A stretch of DNA of 64,000 nt. Origin: Zingiber officinale. Taxonomy: Eukaryota > Streptophyta > Magnoliopsida > Zingiberales > Zingiberaceae. The stretch's first letter is position 1. Each line of letters opens with the position of its first letter. Made by a program: the position numbers and the translations under genes. The stretch covers positions 744,001-808,000 of the forward strand of contig NW_024589857.1 in assembly GCF_018446385.1 (NCBI RefSeq), given 5' to 3'. Below are positions 32,070 to 45,000 of the stretch, piece by piece. The notes beneath the pieces were generated by a model. That model was not told the origin of the DNA and made no database searches. It saw nothing but the letters and a program-made list of their open reading frames with translations.

Positions 32070-34373
32070 TGTAGATAACATGGTGTGTGGTGTCACTCAC
32101 AGAAGATCATGTTATCAGTTCTTTATAAATTATAAATAGTTGCTCACGACTAAGATGGAAAGGAACAAACCATTGAAATAGTCGTAGTGTAATTAGGTAT
32201 TAGTTTATCTTGACTAATAAATTACACTAGTACACTCTAAGTGTATTGAGTAAGACCATTTTAGGTAAGTTCTTTTTATACTAACTTAATAAAAGAACTA
32301 GACCTTAGTCATTATGGAAGTGTGTGCTCTTAATCCTAATATAATAACAAGCACATATATTTAGTATTTATTTCTTTAACTTATCAAAGGGTGAGATTTA
32401 GCTCGATAAATCAATAGGCCCGATAAAGTTGGGAAATGATATTACTTATAGTGTGTGTTATTGATTATAGAAGGAAACTGTGTCCTAGTTATCTAGGTTG
32501 AGAATGTCCCCAAGAGGAGCTCATAAAGATTGTCATGTTAAACCCTGCAGGTGGACTTAGTCCAACATGACAATGAAGTTGAGTGATACTACTCTTGGAG
32601 CTAGATATTAATTAAGTGAAGTTGTCAGTGACTTACTTAATTAGTGGGCATTCGTTATCTTAAACACAGGGAGACTAACACACTCATATATGAAGAAACT
32701 CATAATGTAATTTGGGATTGGTGCGGTAGTGCAATAATAACTCTCTAGTGGAATGAGTTATTATTGATGAACTTGAGTTGTGTGTTCGGGGTGAACACGG
32801 GATACTCAAGCTCATCGGAAGGCCAAAACCAATTTCTCCTCTAGGTCCATGTCGTAGCCTCATTAAAGCCTCAAATCCATCCAATGAAAGCCCATCTTGG
32901 TGTCCAAGAAGGGTCGACCCAAGGCTTGGTGACCAAGCCAAGGGTCGGCCATGAATTCCTTCAAGGTGGCCGGCCTTTGCTTTGTGCAAAGGGGCCGGTC
33001 ACAATAATTCAAATATAAGGGGGTGTTTTGAATTTTTAAAATCTTCTTTTTTAGAAAACTACAAGTTTTAAAAGAGAGTTTTTAAAATATAAAACTTTCC
33101 TTATTTGAATTAGGCCACATGGTTTAAAAGAAAGTTTAAAAGTTTTAAAACTTTTCTTTTTTAACCATCCTCATGGTTTTAGAAAAAAAGGAAGAGAAGT
33201 TTTAAATTTTAAATATTTTAATTTTGTAACCATGGTTAAAAAAGGAAATTTTAGTAGAAAAGTTTTAAATTTTAAAACTTGGTTTTAATTTTTAAAAACT
33301 TTCCTTTTTTAACATTCACAATAGGAAAGAGAGCTTGTAAAATTTTATAAGAGGATTTCTTCTTATAAAATTTTATAAAAAATATTTTTCTCTCCTTGAT
33401 GATGTGGCCGGCCACCCTTGCTTTGTGCCCATGCAAGGGGCCGGCCAATTAAAGATTAAATCAAATCATGATTGATTCAATCAAGAGGAAAGAAAAGGAA
33501 AAATTAAAAGGGAAAAGGAATAACAAGAAGAAGATTTTAATTTTTGTAAAAAGTCTTCCCTTATTTGCCTTGGGCAAGTAATATAAAAAAAAGGGGAGGA
33601 GAGGCCACATGAAATAACAATTCTTATTCTCTTGGTGGAGACTCTTCTTGTGGCCGACCCCTTTCCTCTTCTCTTTCCCCTTGCTCTCTTTTGTTCTTTG
33701 TGTTGGTGGTGGCCGAATATTGAAGAAGAAGAAGAAGGTTTTGGGTTGTGTTCATCTTGGAGGATAGTCGCCCACACGACGTCCAAGGCGAGGCGAGGAA
33801 TATGACAGAAGATCTCGAGGTTATTAGCATACAAAGAGAAGGTATAATTAGCAATTGTTTTCCGCATAATGCTAGTTATTTTTCTTTGTAAAAATTCCAA
33901 ACACAAGAGGCATTAGATTCTAATTTTTCGGATTTGTTTCGAAGTTGTGTTTTCTTTGTTTTGTTTTTTGAATTTGTGATTCGATTGTTCCTTTTGATTA
34001 AACCTAGAGTTATATAAGGAAATTAAATATTAGCTTTCCTTAAAAGGCTTTGTCTAGGCGGTGGTGGATGCTCCCATACCCATGAAGGCCATGTGCCTCG
34101 CCATGCAGTCCTGGAAGTCAATTTTGGAAATTAATATTTAATGAAATTTATAACATAGGTGGATTTGGATCAATAGTGTTAAGTTCCGCCTGCGATCCAA
34201 ATCTAAACCATTGAGAACAGATAAGTTAAATTTGGAATCAATGATGTTAAGTTCTGTCTGTGATTCCTAATTTAACTTCTAAAGAGCACAATAGGTTATT
34301 TAGGAAATGTTCGACACTTGTACAAAATTTTTGTACAGTGAAACTGGTACGATCTTCCTAGGACTAACCAACA
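32070..34373 (+). mobile_element. Long LTR-like insertion E (about 2.3 kb)
   Basis: Begins TGTAGATAACATGG and ends CCTAGGACTAACCAACA, i.e. TG...CA. It contains the near-perfect palindrome TGTACAAAATTTTTGTACA (about 34319-34337) near the end and no coding sequence. TATAT precedes it, but no matching duplication follows because element F abuts directly. Interpreted as a long or solo LTR with a deletion at its right edge. The boundaries are seen; the family assignment is uncertain. Confidence 0.55.
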
Positions 34374-34539
34374 CTTGTTCTAGTAGCCGCATTTCCTTGT
34401 CCACCACGACTTCTTCTGGAGCTTTCTCAGTTTTCTGAACCACTCTTTCAGTATCATCGTCACCATCCAGACCCTCCTTGATGAGTGATGCTGAGGTAGA
34501 TATTAAGCCTCCTGGTGATCTTAATAGGGCTTCTCCACA

Positions 34540-35424
34540 CTAAGGGAAAATTCTTTTTGCATCTTTGCATCGTACGTTGAGGGACTCCTCCAGATCTTCC
34601 CGAGCCTCATTTTCTGCGTGTTCCGACTTGCTCTTGTCCATCAGTGTTCCCCCTTTTTCCTTGGGTTTGATCGGGCGTAAAGATAAGTTTAGCACATCTT
34701 GTCCTGACCACTCGCTGAGATTGGATACCACCGTATGGATTATTTCTCGTGTCTCATCCAAACCCTTCTCCATGAGTGATCCTCCAGCTGCAACATCTAG
34801 AAGGTTCTTGTTCTGGAAAGAGAGTCTGATGTAGAATATGTGAAGAATTAACCAGCTCTGAATACCATGATGTGGACATTGATATAGGATTGATAAGTAT
34901 CTGTCCCAAGCTTGATGCAATTCCTCCTCATCACGCTGCTTGAAGTGCAGAATCTGATCCCTCAAATGCGCAGTCCTTTTCGAGGGAAAGTATCTGTTTA
35001 GAAATTTTTCTTCCAATTCTTCCCATGTCCGGATACTTCTTGGTTGTAGGGTGTTAAACGAAACCTTTGCATTATTCCTGAGACTAAATGGGAAAGCTAT
35101 AAGCTGTATCGACTCAGCCGGGACTCCTTCAACTCTTAGCGTGTTGCAATAGTTGTGGAAATCCAGGAGATGCAGATAAGGATTCTCTGAGTCTGATCCC
35201 CCAAACTGATTTTCTTGAACCTTTGAGACAAATGAGGGTCTGAGCATAAAGCTCTTCGCTGGAATCTCTGGAAACACAACAGGTCCCAGTTCTTTAACTG
35301 ACTTTGGGGCTCCATAGTCCTTCAGTCGTTCCAACATTATGCCACCTTCGAAACAACCAGGGGTGTGCAATACACTAACATGTGGGTCGGAATCTCCTGC
35401 CAGGTTAGTTCTATGCAATAACAA
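34540..35424 (-). pseudogene. gag: Gypsy-type Gag of element F (fragment)
   Basis: A 294-aa open stretch with the plant 'retrotransposon gag' hallmark: YLHLLDFHNYCNTLRVEGV, IQLIAFPFSLRNNAKVSF, RSIRTWEELEEKFLNRYFP and LHQAWDRYLSILYQCPHHG. Typical of Athila/Tat Gag N-terminal halves. No zinc knuckle or pol follows, because the element is truncated. The reading is fairly intact despite the truncation. Confidence 0.85.
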
Positions 35425-35574
35425 GATATAGAATTTTAGACAATGACGATAAGAAATAAGGAATGTTAGAAGAAAGGATTAAAATGCAGAAAATAAAGAA
35501 AACAAAGCCTAGTCTAATCCAATATGACTTAGCTAGTGTTATGGACGCAGTCCCCGACAACGACGCCAAAAACT

Positions 35575-37619
35575 TGTTACGCAACCGCAAGTGTACGGTT
35601 TCGTCGTCAGTAATATAAAAGATTGTCGAACCATGGGGACTGTTGATTAAGCACTAGAGATATCGCAAAGTACGTTATCTAGACTAACCTAAGATTGGTG
35701 AGAAAAGAGAGTAAGAGAGAGAGAAGAGGAAAGTGAGAAGAGAGAAAAGAGAGAACTGATCTTGGAGGGAATGAGCTTTGGGAAATGGATTCTAGGATTT
35801 CAATTTCATTATAATACTAGGAGATACTACATAGATTGCTTAGTTTCCATCCTCTATGTCAATGCTCTTGCAGGAAGTTAGATTGGCCAGTATCCCTAAG
35901 TATCACGTAGAGATGATCCCTGTGAAATCCTGTAACGGTTAACCCCCTTGTCACGAGGGCGCCTCGGTAGATTACTTGGATACATATCTAGTAAAGAACA
36001 ATAAGAATAAGGGTAGAGGTTCGGTACGGTTACCTACTTCCTTATGGAGGAATTGCCTCTCCTTTCAAGAGAATGTCCTAGACGTCCGTGAATGGGTTAC
36101 CCTTGTCACTAGGGCCCCTCGGGTATACGATCTAGAGCACTCTCTTTACGAGAGCAGCAGTTCCTAAGGGATTATTTCTCCTTTCGAGGGAATATCTTAG
36201 GCATCCGGAAAGGGTTACCCCTGTCACTAGGGTACCTTGGTCAATACGCTCTAAGGTATCCCCTTTACGAGATCAACAATCCTCCACATCAATCAATCAA
36301 AGCATAGAAATATAAACATGTCACACAAGCATGAACAAGACATTGACAAGTCATCGAATAGAAACAGGATGAATCTACATAGTTCTACATCTCCATCGCA
36401 TTATAAATACTCCCTAATCCTAGAAGAGGACGTCTACTCCATTGTGGGGGAAGAACAACCCCAGAACATAAAGAAAAGCATACTTACAACCCTAGAAGGA
36501 AAGGAAGAAGAGATGCTTAATGATTCCGATGTCTTGGGGATGCTTCCTTGCTCTGAAGATGGATGGATCGTGAAGAGACGACGATGGATGAAGCTCGACG
36601 GCTTTCCCTGAGGGGAGGGACGAAACCAAAGATAATCAAAGAATAGGGTTCTTGAGCCTTTTATACCTCCTTCACGCTGCCCAGGAAAACCAGGATTTAC
36701 AGGCGTCTGGTAAACCAGGTTTTTCACCCATTAAACTAGGTTTTCTCGTGATTCACCCTGAACCAAAGTTGTATCCCTTGAAATTATCTTCAATCTGATA
36801 CTTGGATCGAGCCCTGGCTCAAACCGAGCCGAAAGTTATGGTGGTTCGAAGTTTGGTCTGCAATCTGGACGGAGGTCCAGTTGAACCCACGGTTGGGAGG
36901 CATGGCCGTGCCATTTAGCACAGGTAAACAATTCTTTCTCTCTATTAGATCTGAAGTAAAGTTGTAGATCTTGAAGTCAGCTACGTTTCGGTATAAAGAA
37001 CAGCCTGAAACTTCAACGGAGCACAAAGTTATGGCCGAATTATGATCGGTCTGGAATCTGCCCAGAATTCAGCACAGCTCTGTTTTGGCGTGGCACAACC
37101 CGTGTTCTTCGTCGCACGGCAGCCTCACACGGCTTCCTCTCAGATTGAGTCGCACGACCATGTGGGGTCACACGGACGTGACCTTCTTCGTCTCTGCCGA
37201 GGTCACACGGCCATGTGAATTTACACGGTCGTGGCCTTCCTCCCCTCTGGAATGTTGGCACGGCCGTGTGTTGCTTGGCCACGGTGTGATTGGCATGGAC
37301 GTGCCATTCGACACGGCCATGACCCTCTTCAACTCTGTATTGCAAGCACGACTGTGCCATTTGGCACGGCCGGAACGTGCTCATGGCCACATGGCCGTGT
37401 GGTGCTTGCACGACCCAAGCTCCTGTGTGCACTTTTGCTCTATTTTCGCTCCAAATAACGTCCCGTCAATAAGAAAATAAACAAAGAGCAGATCTCTGGA
37501 CAAATATAATGGAAGTATGTCATTATAAAGAAATAGGGTGCAATAAACATAGAATATGCTATGAAATACAAGTAGATGTGCGTCCAAACATGCATAAATG
37601 ATCATAAGATCTATGCACA
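35575..37619 (-). repeat. 5' LTR of element F
   Basis: 2045 bp; on the sense strand TGTGCATAGATC ... TTGCGTAACA. It carries a cluster of CACGGCCGTG-type palindromes (about 37083-37420), and a TATA box (sense GGTATAAAAG) at about 36658-36667. Short diverged direct repeats (CTAGGGTACC / ...GTCACTAGGG) are at 35940-36260. Confidence 0.8.
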
Positions 37620-38992
37620 TTAGTTACTTACCTTTTCTCCAAGATTCGAGTCCGGTGATGAGCTCCTTAATTCTCGAGTGAAGATGTGTAACTGTTTCAT
37701 CTTCTTCAAGCCGTAGGTTGGTCAGCTGGTTGCGAAGTAAGTCCCGTCTCGCGAGCTTGGCTTCGGACGTACCTTCGTGTAGCTCAAGGAACTTCTCCCA
37801 AAGCTCCTTTGCTGAATCATAGTTGTCGATCCGGTTGACTTCTTATGGCAGAAGGACACTCAACAGATGAAACTCTGCTTTGCCGTTTGCCACGTAGTCG
37901 GCCTGCTCCTTTTTTGTCCACTGGTATTTTTCTTTACCTTCCGGTGCTATAAAACTGAATTTCATTATTAAATGTAAATCGAAATCAATTTTAAAACATA
38001 CCTGCATTCGCTTTTTCCAGCTAGCGAACTTCCCCTCGAACTTTGGTGGGTATATGCTTGGTTCGACCATCGTCTTTGCTTCGACCGACGATTAGTTCTC
38101 CTGAAACGTCCTGGCTCTGATACCACTTGTTGGGGACCGTTGGTGGTCAGCTATCGAAGGGTTGAATACCCCTGCACAATCTAAAACCAAAATACCCTTC
38201 TCGGACTTTTTAAAATAACACTTGCGTAAATTAAATAAGGAAAGAAACTAAAAAGACGAGGCTCACGAATTTGACTTGGTTACAATCGGGGAGGTTGTTA
38301 ATCCAAGGAATGGATCACACTAAGTATCTCCTTTAGGCGGAGAAGCCTCTTACAACGGTGAAAACATAGAAATGAGAAGCTAAACTAAAAGAGGAGTGCA
38401 CAAGTGTTGTAATGCTAATTGCTTTTTGATTGAAAAGCTTTTGGACCAAGACTATATTTATAGCCTTGGTCGGGCGTCTGGAAGGGGATAAAACTTTATT
38501 CCCTTCGCAGCGGATCACGGTCAAACGAGATCTGGTCAAAGTCGGGTTCCGGGCGCCCGGACCACTAAAGTTAACGCAGTTGACTTTTTCCGGTCTGGGC
38601 CCTCTGCTCTGGTGTTGCTCGCCTCGGTCCGGGTCTTCCGCTCCGGCTCCGCTCGCTTGGGTGATTTTGGCCAACCGAAATGAGACTCACCCGAATCCAA
38701 TTTCGGCCTTCTTGAGCAACCTTCCGCTCTGGCTTCTCATCTTTCGAAAATGCCGCGCGCTTCCTTCTCGTTCGCCCGCGTACTCGTCCGCCCGCGTACT
38801 CTTCCGCAGCACCTCGTCTCTCGGACGCACCGAGTCCATCGGCTCTCTCCCGTGCCGTCCTTCTCACTAGCTGCGTCTTTTGCTCGACTTCTTGTGTTCC
38901 TAAGCTCCTGCACACTTAGACACAAGGTTAAAACACCACAGGACCTAACCTAACTTGGTTGATCACATCAAAATAATCTTGAGGTTCCAACA
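37620..38992 (-). mobile_element. Element G: 5' LTR and start of gag of a gag-only-type copia relative
   Basis: LTR 38128-38992 (TGTTGGGGACC ... GAGGTTCCAACA), primer site TGGTATCAGAGC (plus 38114-38125), then gag from the ATG 38070 (MVEPSIYPPKFEGKFASWKK) to 37620, with TAA replacing Gln near 37843 and a small frameshift near 37635. It is cut by element F inside the VTN(R) codons. Closely related to the intact gag-only element at 4755-8730. TATA at about 38453-38462. It sits inside the 3' LTR of element A. Confidence 0.85.
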
Positions 38993-39330
38993 CCTTCTAC
39001 GCCTATGGAAGATACCTTCCACAACCTATATAAGGCAAGCTCGACCAAGCAACCTTCAACAATCATATACGAGTTACTGTGCATCCGTTTGAACTTCCGA
39101 CTGCTCCCGGTTCCTGCTACGACTCTGCTACGAAGCTACTGCGCCCGACGACCGTTCCCAAGACTTCCGATCGCGGTCGGTAAATCGACACCAACACACT
39201 AACACTCTCACACTCGATCCTTACGTGTTGGTAACAAATTCTATTCGTGTACTTAATTATTGCAAAAGGACAAGTGCAATGTGATGCACTCTATTTGTGC
39301 TTGTTCTACTTTAAACTATTGTCGACTATT
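38993..39330 (+). repeat. Element A 3' LTR (right part)
   Basis: Begins CCTTCTACGCCTATGGAAG and matches 2686-2985 of the 5' LTR, including the TATA box (about 39027-39037) and the CACACTCGATCCTTACGT segment, then diverges after GATGCACTC. The left part was lost when G and its neighbours inserted and deleted. Confidence 0.85.
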
Positions 39331-41028
39331 ATGAAGCAGAAGGCCTCTAATCATCTAGTTGCCTACATGACCATGCTTGGATCCTGCACTGAACAATGAA
39401 ATGGTTCTAGATGATAATGAAATATGACCCACATCATAAAAAAGATAAAGAACAACACAAATATAGCGACTCATGTGAAAACCAGATAGTGGGGTGAAAT
39501 TTGCAGCATTTATGAACATTTCATCAGGGTTTAGGGTTTCTTTTTGTGTGGTTCTACTCCTTTATTCTAACTGCTGCTTGATTTTAATGCCTAATTCATT
39601 TCTCTTGCAATAGGTTTATGCTTGAGAAGCTCTGATGCAGTACAATTTTGTTCACACGAATGCTATAATGTGTTCAAATTAAGCTTGTTCAAGAGGTAAA
39701 TAAAGTCGGCACACTTAGTCTTGGACACAAAGATCATAGTCTATTTGGCTGTTTTCTATTGAATTTATTGGTTTATTACCATTCTACATTTGTTGTTACT
39801 TGTTGATTTGATTGGCAGTCTTGTGTAGGTGTTCTATATAATCTTAAAAATCATACTAATAAGTAACAGATATCGTCTGTTTACAGATGCATGAGCTTCT
39901 CAATGAGATGCAGAATCAGATGCAACATCTTTTACAGGAAAATAAAGCTCCTGAAGAATGCCTAAAGATCACTAGTGAAGATCAAAAGGTCATGAATTCA
40001 GTAGTCAAGGAGATGGAAGAGGAACATCAGAAAGATCTTATTTTCTCTGTAAGGAAGAAGAAAAAAAATAATGCAAGAGCCGATGAATGGCAAAACAACA
40101 AGTATAGCCAAGGAAAATTATCAACAAATTCTATTGGTTGATACACCTTGATTTTCTGTTTTGTTTCTCAATAATTAAGTTAAAACATGCTTGCTACTAA
40201 GGGTGAAGGTTTTTTACAGTGCCACTTCAAATCTCATCATAGGAAGCTTCACATTGTTTATATTGATGTTATTTTAGTTATCTTAGTGTTTTGATTCCAC
40301 TGATAAATTCAAGTTGTGCGGCAGTTGCAGAAACTCAAAGATGCAACTAAATGAAGTTGAGGGGAAAATTTTATGTAACGACAAAGCTCATTACAAGCGA
40401 AGATGTGAGACGAGCGGGCACTGCCGACCGTGATAGAGATGCACAGGAAGTTGTTGGCACTACTCTGAAAGGCATTTGTTTCCTCCCTTCTCATGTATAT
40501 TGAAGAGATCTCATTGTAGGTGCAGCTTCAAGACACCGAAGAAGAACCATCGCCCTTTTGCAAACACATCTCTTTTTTTTGGAGGGAAAAGGAGATGTTC
40601 AAATGTTTTTAGATATTCCTAGAACATGCTTAATTGTTACAAATAGTGACATAATTTTGTATCGACTAATTTTGAAGTCGATTTGTTCAGTCTTATATAA
40701 GCTTCTCATAAACTAAATTAGGAAGGATTCACAGAGCCTTATCCCAGCGATCAGTATTCTCATGTTTACGAATCCAAACATGTGAATTATTAACAGAAAG
40801 ACATGCGAATAAAGTGGAAGCAGCTCTTGCCAACCAAAAGCAGACAAGATCCATCCACATCACCCGCGACTTGAGTGGAGGAATGGAAATAAAGAAAAAT
40901 AATAATAAACGAAGTGGAGGAATGAAAAGAATGAAAAAAAAAATAAATTAGTAAATCTGAGTGACGGACTGGACATTATTTAAATTTTTTCTCTGTTTAG
41001 TTGGAAGGATAAATGAATCGAGCGATGT
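39331..41028 (+). other. Intergenic region with possible small gene or gene remnant
   Basis: Genic-looking, less AT-rich sequence. Besides the possible exons at 39887-40361 (listed separately) nothing is recognisable. CTTTTAGG-like introns and AT-rich tails suggest old transcribed DNA. Confidence 0.4.
39887..40361 (+). pseudogene. Possible 3' exons of an unidentified coiled-coil protein
   Basis: An acceptor (TTTACAG) precedes a stretch encoding MHELLNEMQNQMQHLLQ, then ENKAPEECLKITSEDQK and EMEEEHQKDLIFS, ending at a donor-like GTAAGG (about 40050). A second acceptor (GCGGCAG, about 40325) is followed by LQKLKDATK and a stop at about 40359. Joined, this is a short Gln/Glu-rich coiled-coil C-terminus. 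No upstream exons were recognised, so it may be a truncated copy. I do not recognise the family. Confidence 0.35.
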
Positions 41029-41548
41029 AGGGGTGCAGTCGAGTTAAATGAGTCCAGTTTTTGAATATTTAAATTTAATTTATTTATAATTGAATCGAGT
41101 TCGAATTTTATTTAACGAATATATTCATAGTTCACGAATTTATTTGAATTTTTATTTAATTTAAATGAGTTTAATAAATATAAATTATAAATTTAAATAT
41201 TCATTAAAAAATAAATTATATATTTAAATAAAATTATAATATTTTTATTAAAATTTATGATTTTATTTTAATAAATAAATTTAATAAATTTATCTATATT
41301 TTTTATAAATAGAGTATAGAATATATAAATTCAATATCAAAATTATTATTTTTTATTTAAAATTTGATCCATTAACTTACTAATGAACATGTTCACTATC
41401 TAACGAATTGAGTATTGTGAAACTTAAACTTGATTTGTTTATCTTAACGAGTCTCGTTAAACGATTTCAAATGAGCTTTTATCGAATTGAACTTTTATCG
41501 AATTGAAATTCGAATAATTCATAAACAGATTAGTTCATTTACACCCCT
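41029..41548. mobile_element. MITE-like AT-rich repeat
   Basis: Starts AGGGGTGCAGTCGAG and ends TTCATTTACACCCCT, giving short terminal inverted repeats of the AGGGGTG/CACCCCT class. The body is full of GAGTT-AAT motifs often seen in hAT-related plant MITEs. A related stretch is at 63600-63890. No clear TSD. Confidence 0.45.
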
Positions 41549-42085
41549 GGAGGGACGGTTACCTACTTATTCGTTTTATTTACTGTTTATTTGAATGGGG
41601 GAGGAGGGGGATGGATGAATAAAAGGATGAATCAATGTAGGTGCCGTTTCATCCTTTGTTCCCTTTCTTTTCTTCGTATATTTGACCCGGAAAAGAAGAA
41701 CTAGAGCACAGGAACTTTCGAAAAGAAAGAGAACATTAGTTAGCGTTTTGATGGACGGATCAAAAACAAAGAAAAATTGAATCTCTATGTCTCTTATAAT
41801 TTAGCGGTTCAAAAATATTTGTCAATCCAATCATTGATCCTAATATTTATCCTCCCAAGTAAACAGCCTCCCAGAAATTCAAAAAAAACGATAAATTGAG
41901 CGGCCCCACAACCCTCGCCGAACCCCACCACCCTTCGTGTCGTGTGTCAGGCTGCCAGCCGCGCTTATCGCCGCCGCTTCTCCTCTCTCATCGTATCGTT
42001 CCGCTCCTTCTCTTCTCTCTAACCCTAGCAGCGATCCGAGAAGCTCCGCTTCGATTCGCGTCAAACAAGACTTCCCGCTCAAGAA

Positions 42086-45000
42086 ATGGCGTTGGAGTCG
42101 TCGTACCCGCAGCAGCCAAAGCTTCCTTCCTACTCGAAGATCGTCGTAAGCGAAGCGAGACATGTTTTGCCATCGAATTTCCTTTCTGAATCGCCGATGG
42201 CCGATGTTTATATTTGCTTCTTCGGCGTCTAAATTAAGCATTTGCTTCTTTTTTTGGGCTTCTTCGATGAATAGTCAACGACTGATGAGATAGAGAGTGC
42301 GAGGAAGCCACTTGTCGGTGGAGTTAGCTCTGGTGGTAGCTATTCAGTTCGCGCGGCTATTCTTCCGTGAGTTACACTTCCAAGTGTAGTTCCATCGTAG
42401 TAGGTGCAGTGGTCCATGCGTTTTAACCCTGTTTTCATGTTTTAGTATCTATATTCATATGATGAGTGTGATACACGGTCTATAACTTCATATTGCAAAA
42501 GAAAGGGTATTCAACGTGTGTTTTTCAAATGATAATTGTTGCCACTTTGTAAATAGATGGATTAGTGCCTTTTCTGGGAAGTATAAGAAAACATCGGCCA
42601 GATGCCCAAATTATTTCCACTATCATTATATCGTTACTATTTTACCATAATAAAAAGATAATCATGTTACTATTTTCAGTTCCTTGGTCTAACTTGACCT
42701 TGTATTTAATCCACAATTCATAAATTCATCAATCAACGAACGAAAATCTAATGGTCAGTTTTGTTGTATTTTAGTACTTGTTTTTGTGCATGGCTACATA
42801 ATTTGTACATTCCATCAATTTGTTTTCTTTATTCTTGTGCTCTATTTTCATTGTTTGGATGATCAATAGGTTCTTATTCCCAGCTTTAGGAGGAGTGCTT
42901 TTTGGTTATGATATCGGTGCTACGTGTGGTGCTCAAATTTCTTTGGAGGTAGGATATACTATCTGACTTTTACGTCTGATACATTTGGAAGACCAGAAGT
43001 TGCAGTTGTCTTTATAATTATTTTATCTTGGTACTAAAGTTAAAGCACATTCTGCATTCTGACTACTATGAATTTTCTTTGTACATTCTCCTTGTCATTT
43101 AAACATTGCAGTCCATGAATAAGTGTTTTCTGCATCCTTTATCGAGCAAGAAAGTTTCTTTCTAACTAGATAAGCTTCAAAATGATTCGGAATGCTATGT
43201 AGTGTTGGAAGAAACAGAAAGCCGGAGATTTACGGGGTATTAGCTGAATTTAAACTACACTGAATTAAAGTCAACTTACAGTTGAGATGTCCTGAGCGGA
43301 TAATCTCAAGCTGTCAGCAGGGGTTGGTGTGTCGAAGAGCGTCAGAGCGGAGTGAGTCGCCAAGCGGGCAGATCAGCCGAGCAGTAGGTCTGTGTTGCCG
43401 AGCGGGCAGATCAGCTGAGCTGCATGTTTGTGTTGCCGAGCGGCAGATCGGCTGAGCTGCAGGTCTATGTTGCAGAGCGGCAGATTGGCTGAGCTGCAGG
43501 TCTGTGTTGCCGAGCGGTAAATCAGTTGAGTTGCAGGTCTGTGTTGTCGAGCGGCAGATCGGCTGAGCAGCAGAGCAACTGAGCGGCTGGATGAGCAGAG
43601 GAGCCCGAGCGGGCGAACAACCGACCGGGAAGTTCAGTTCGTGAACAGTGTTGCCCGAGCAGGAAAAAGGACCGAGGCCTGCGAGAGTCGTAATTTCCTT
43701 GAAACAGATTCGCCCCTACCTTCGGCTGTGTTTCGAGGCTTAACTAGGGTCATTTGTTTTCCAGGATACAATGGTTGACTGTGATTCCCGTCAAGCACTG
43801 GTGGTCACAGCGAACTGAGTGACACCTGATTGTTATCATGGGCACTCTGCCGAGCAGGAGTTGCAGGACAGAGGAGGGGAATGAAGGCGGAGAGCTTTTG
43901 CTTGTGCGTGTCTGCGTGCGCCCTCTGCCTGTGATCGCAGCCTCCTTATATAGGAGCTCAGACCAATAGACAGTGTTAATGATCTTAATGATCATTATTC
44001 GCCGAGCAGTGAAACACCTATTGTTTCACTCGTTATCACTTAACCGTTTCAATTCTGCATTAATTTCGAATTTAATGCATCCGTTACACATCAGCAAAAG
44101 GTTTACGTGGCAAAACGTTGGTTGTTCCACTTGGGCAAATTTTGCCCCAATTGGTCCGGCATTCGGTGCCCGCAGGTCGTGCCGACACACAAGTCAACAT
44201 GGTTAAGTACAATCCGGGCCCTGAATTTGCACTCCCCTCGCACCCACGTGTGAGAGAGAGTCTCTCCCCATGCATTTGTTCACATCCTTAATGCATGTGA
44301 ATCAATATAAACCAACCAATATGCAAAGAAACTCCCACTGTGGGACTAAAGTCCCATTTACAATGGAGCTTCTATCTTCTTCCACCTCTTCTCCATTCAC
44401 ACATAGTCAACATGTAGCTGCTCAGAGTATATTAGGATGTTCAAATACAAGTTTTCAAGTTCTTAACAGGGATTAAACAATAGAGTTTTATGCATATTTG
44501 TTTCATTAATCTAGTCATCAAATAGTTATATAGTACTATATCACGGTTATGCTGGACCTATGGTAAAGAAACCTTTAATTTTGTTTCTCCATGTCCCCCC
44601 ATTGTGTTTCTTACTTTCTTTTGATTGACAACTGCTTTCCAAATTGGTTTCCCTTCTCCCACCTACCCATAATTAGTATTGCCTTGTCTGTACTGTGTTC
44701 TCCGGAGTTCAGAGCTTCAATGCATTTAAGATCACTGTCAAATTCTGTTCGTCAGGGACATGTACCCCGGACTGATTAATGATAGAATTTTTTTTTTTTG
44801 CTTCTCTGGGTACTTTTAGCTGGTCTCATAGTACCAGTTGCAATAGTCTAACACTCTAACAATGTGTCAGAGACATCAATGGAATACTTTTGGATCTGTG
44901 GTCTGGAATTCATCTTAGAATAATATAATTTAAAGGTTGCTTTAGTCTTTTAGTATAGGAAAATTAGTAACATTTCTAAATATCCTAGAAAAATTTGTAA

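Larger units (their letters stand above)
34374..37619 (-). mobile_element. Element F: truncated Ty3/gypsy (Athila/Tat-like)
   Basis: Minus strand: 5' LTR 35575-37619, primer region, then gag; everything downstream is cut at 34374 by LTR E. The primer site (sense TGGCGTCGTTGTCGGGGA, about 35551-35568) fits Asp-tRNA, as used by Athila/Tat elements. The right edge lies in the gag of element G, next to TTAGT (37620-37624). No left TSD copy remains. Confidence 0.8.
1919..39330 (+). mobile_element. Element A: oldest Ty1/copia element (SIRE/Maximus-like), host of the whole nest
   Basis: A plus-strand copia element in pieces: 5' LTR (1919-3270), gag (3516-4021 continuing at 8990-10207), a non-coding linker (10208-10545 continuing at 30082), degenerate integrase C-terminus plus RT (about 30840-32069), and the 3' part of its 3' LTR (38993 to about 39330). 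Reading continues across later insertions once they and one TSD copy are removed. Protease, the integrase core and RNase H are missing. Many stops and frameshifts make it a fossil. Lineage is inferred from the long gag with CCHC knuckle and coiled coil, and from the LTR ends. Confidence 0.85.
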
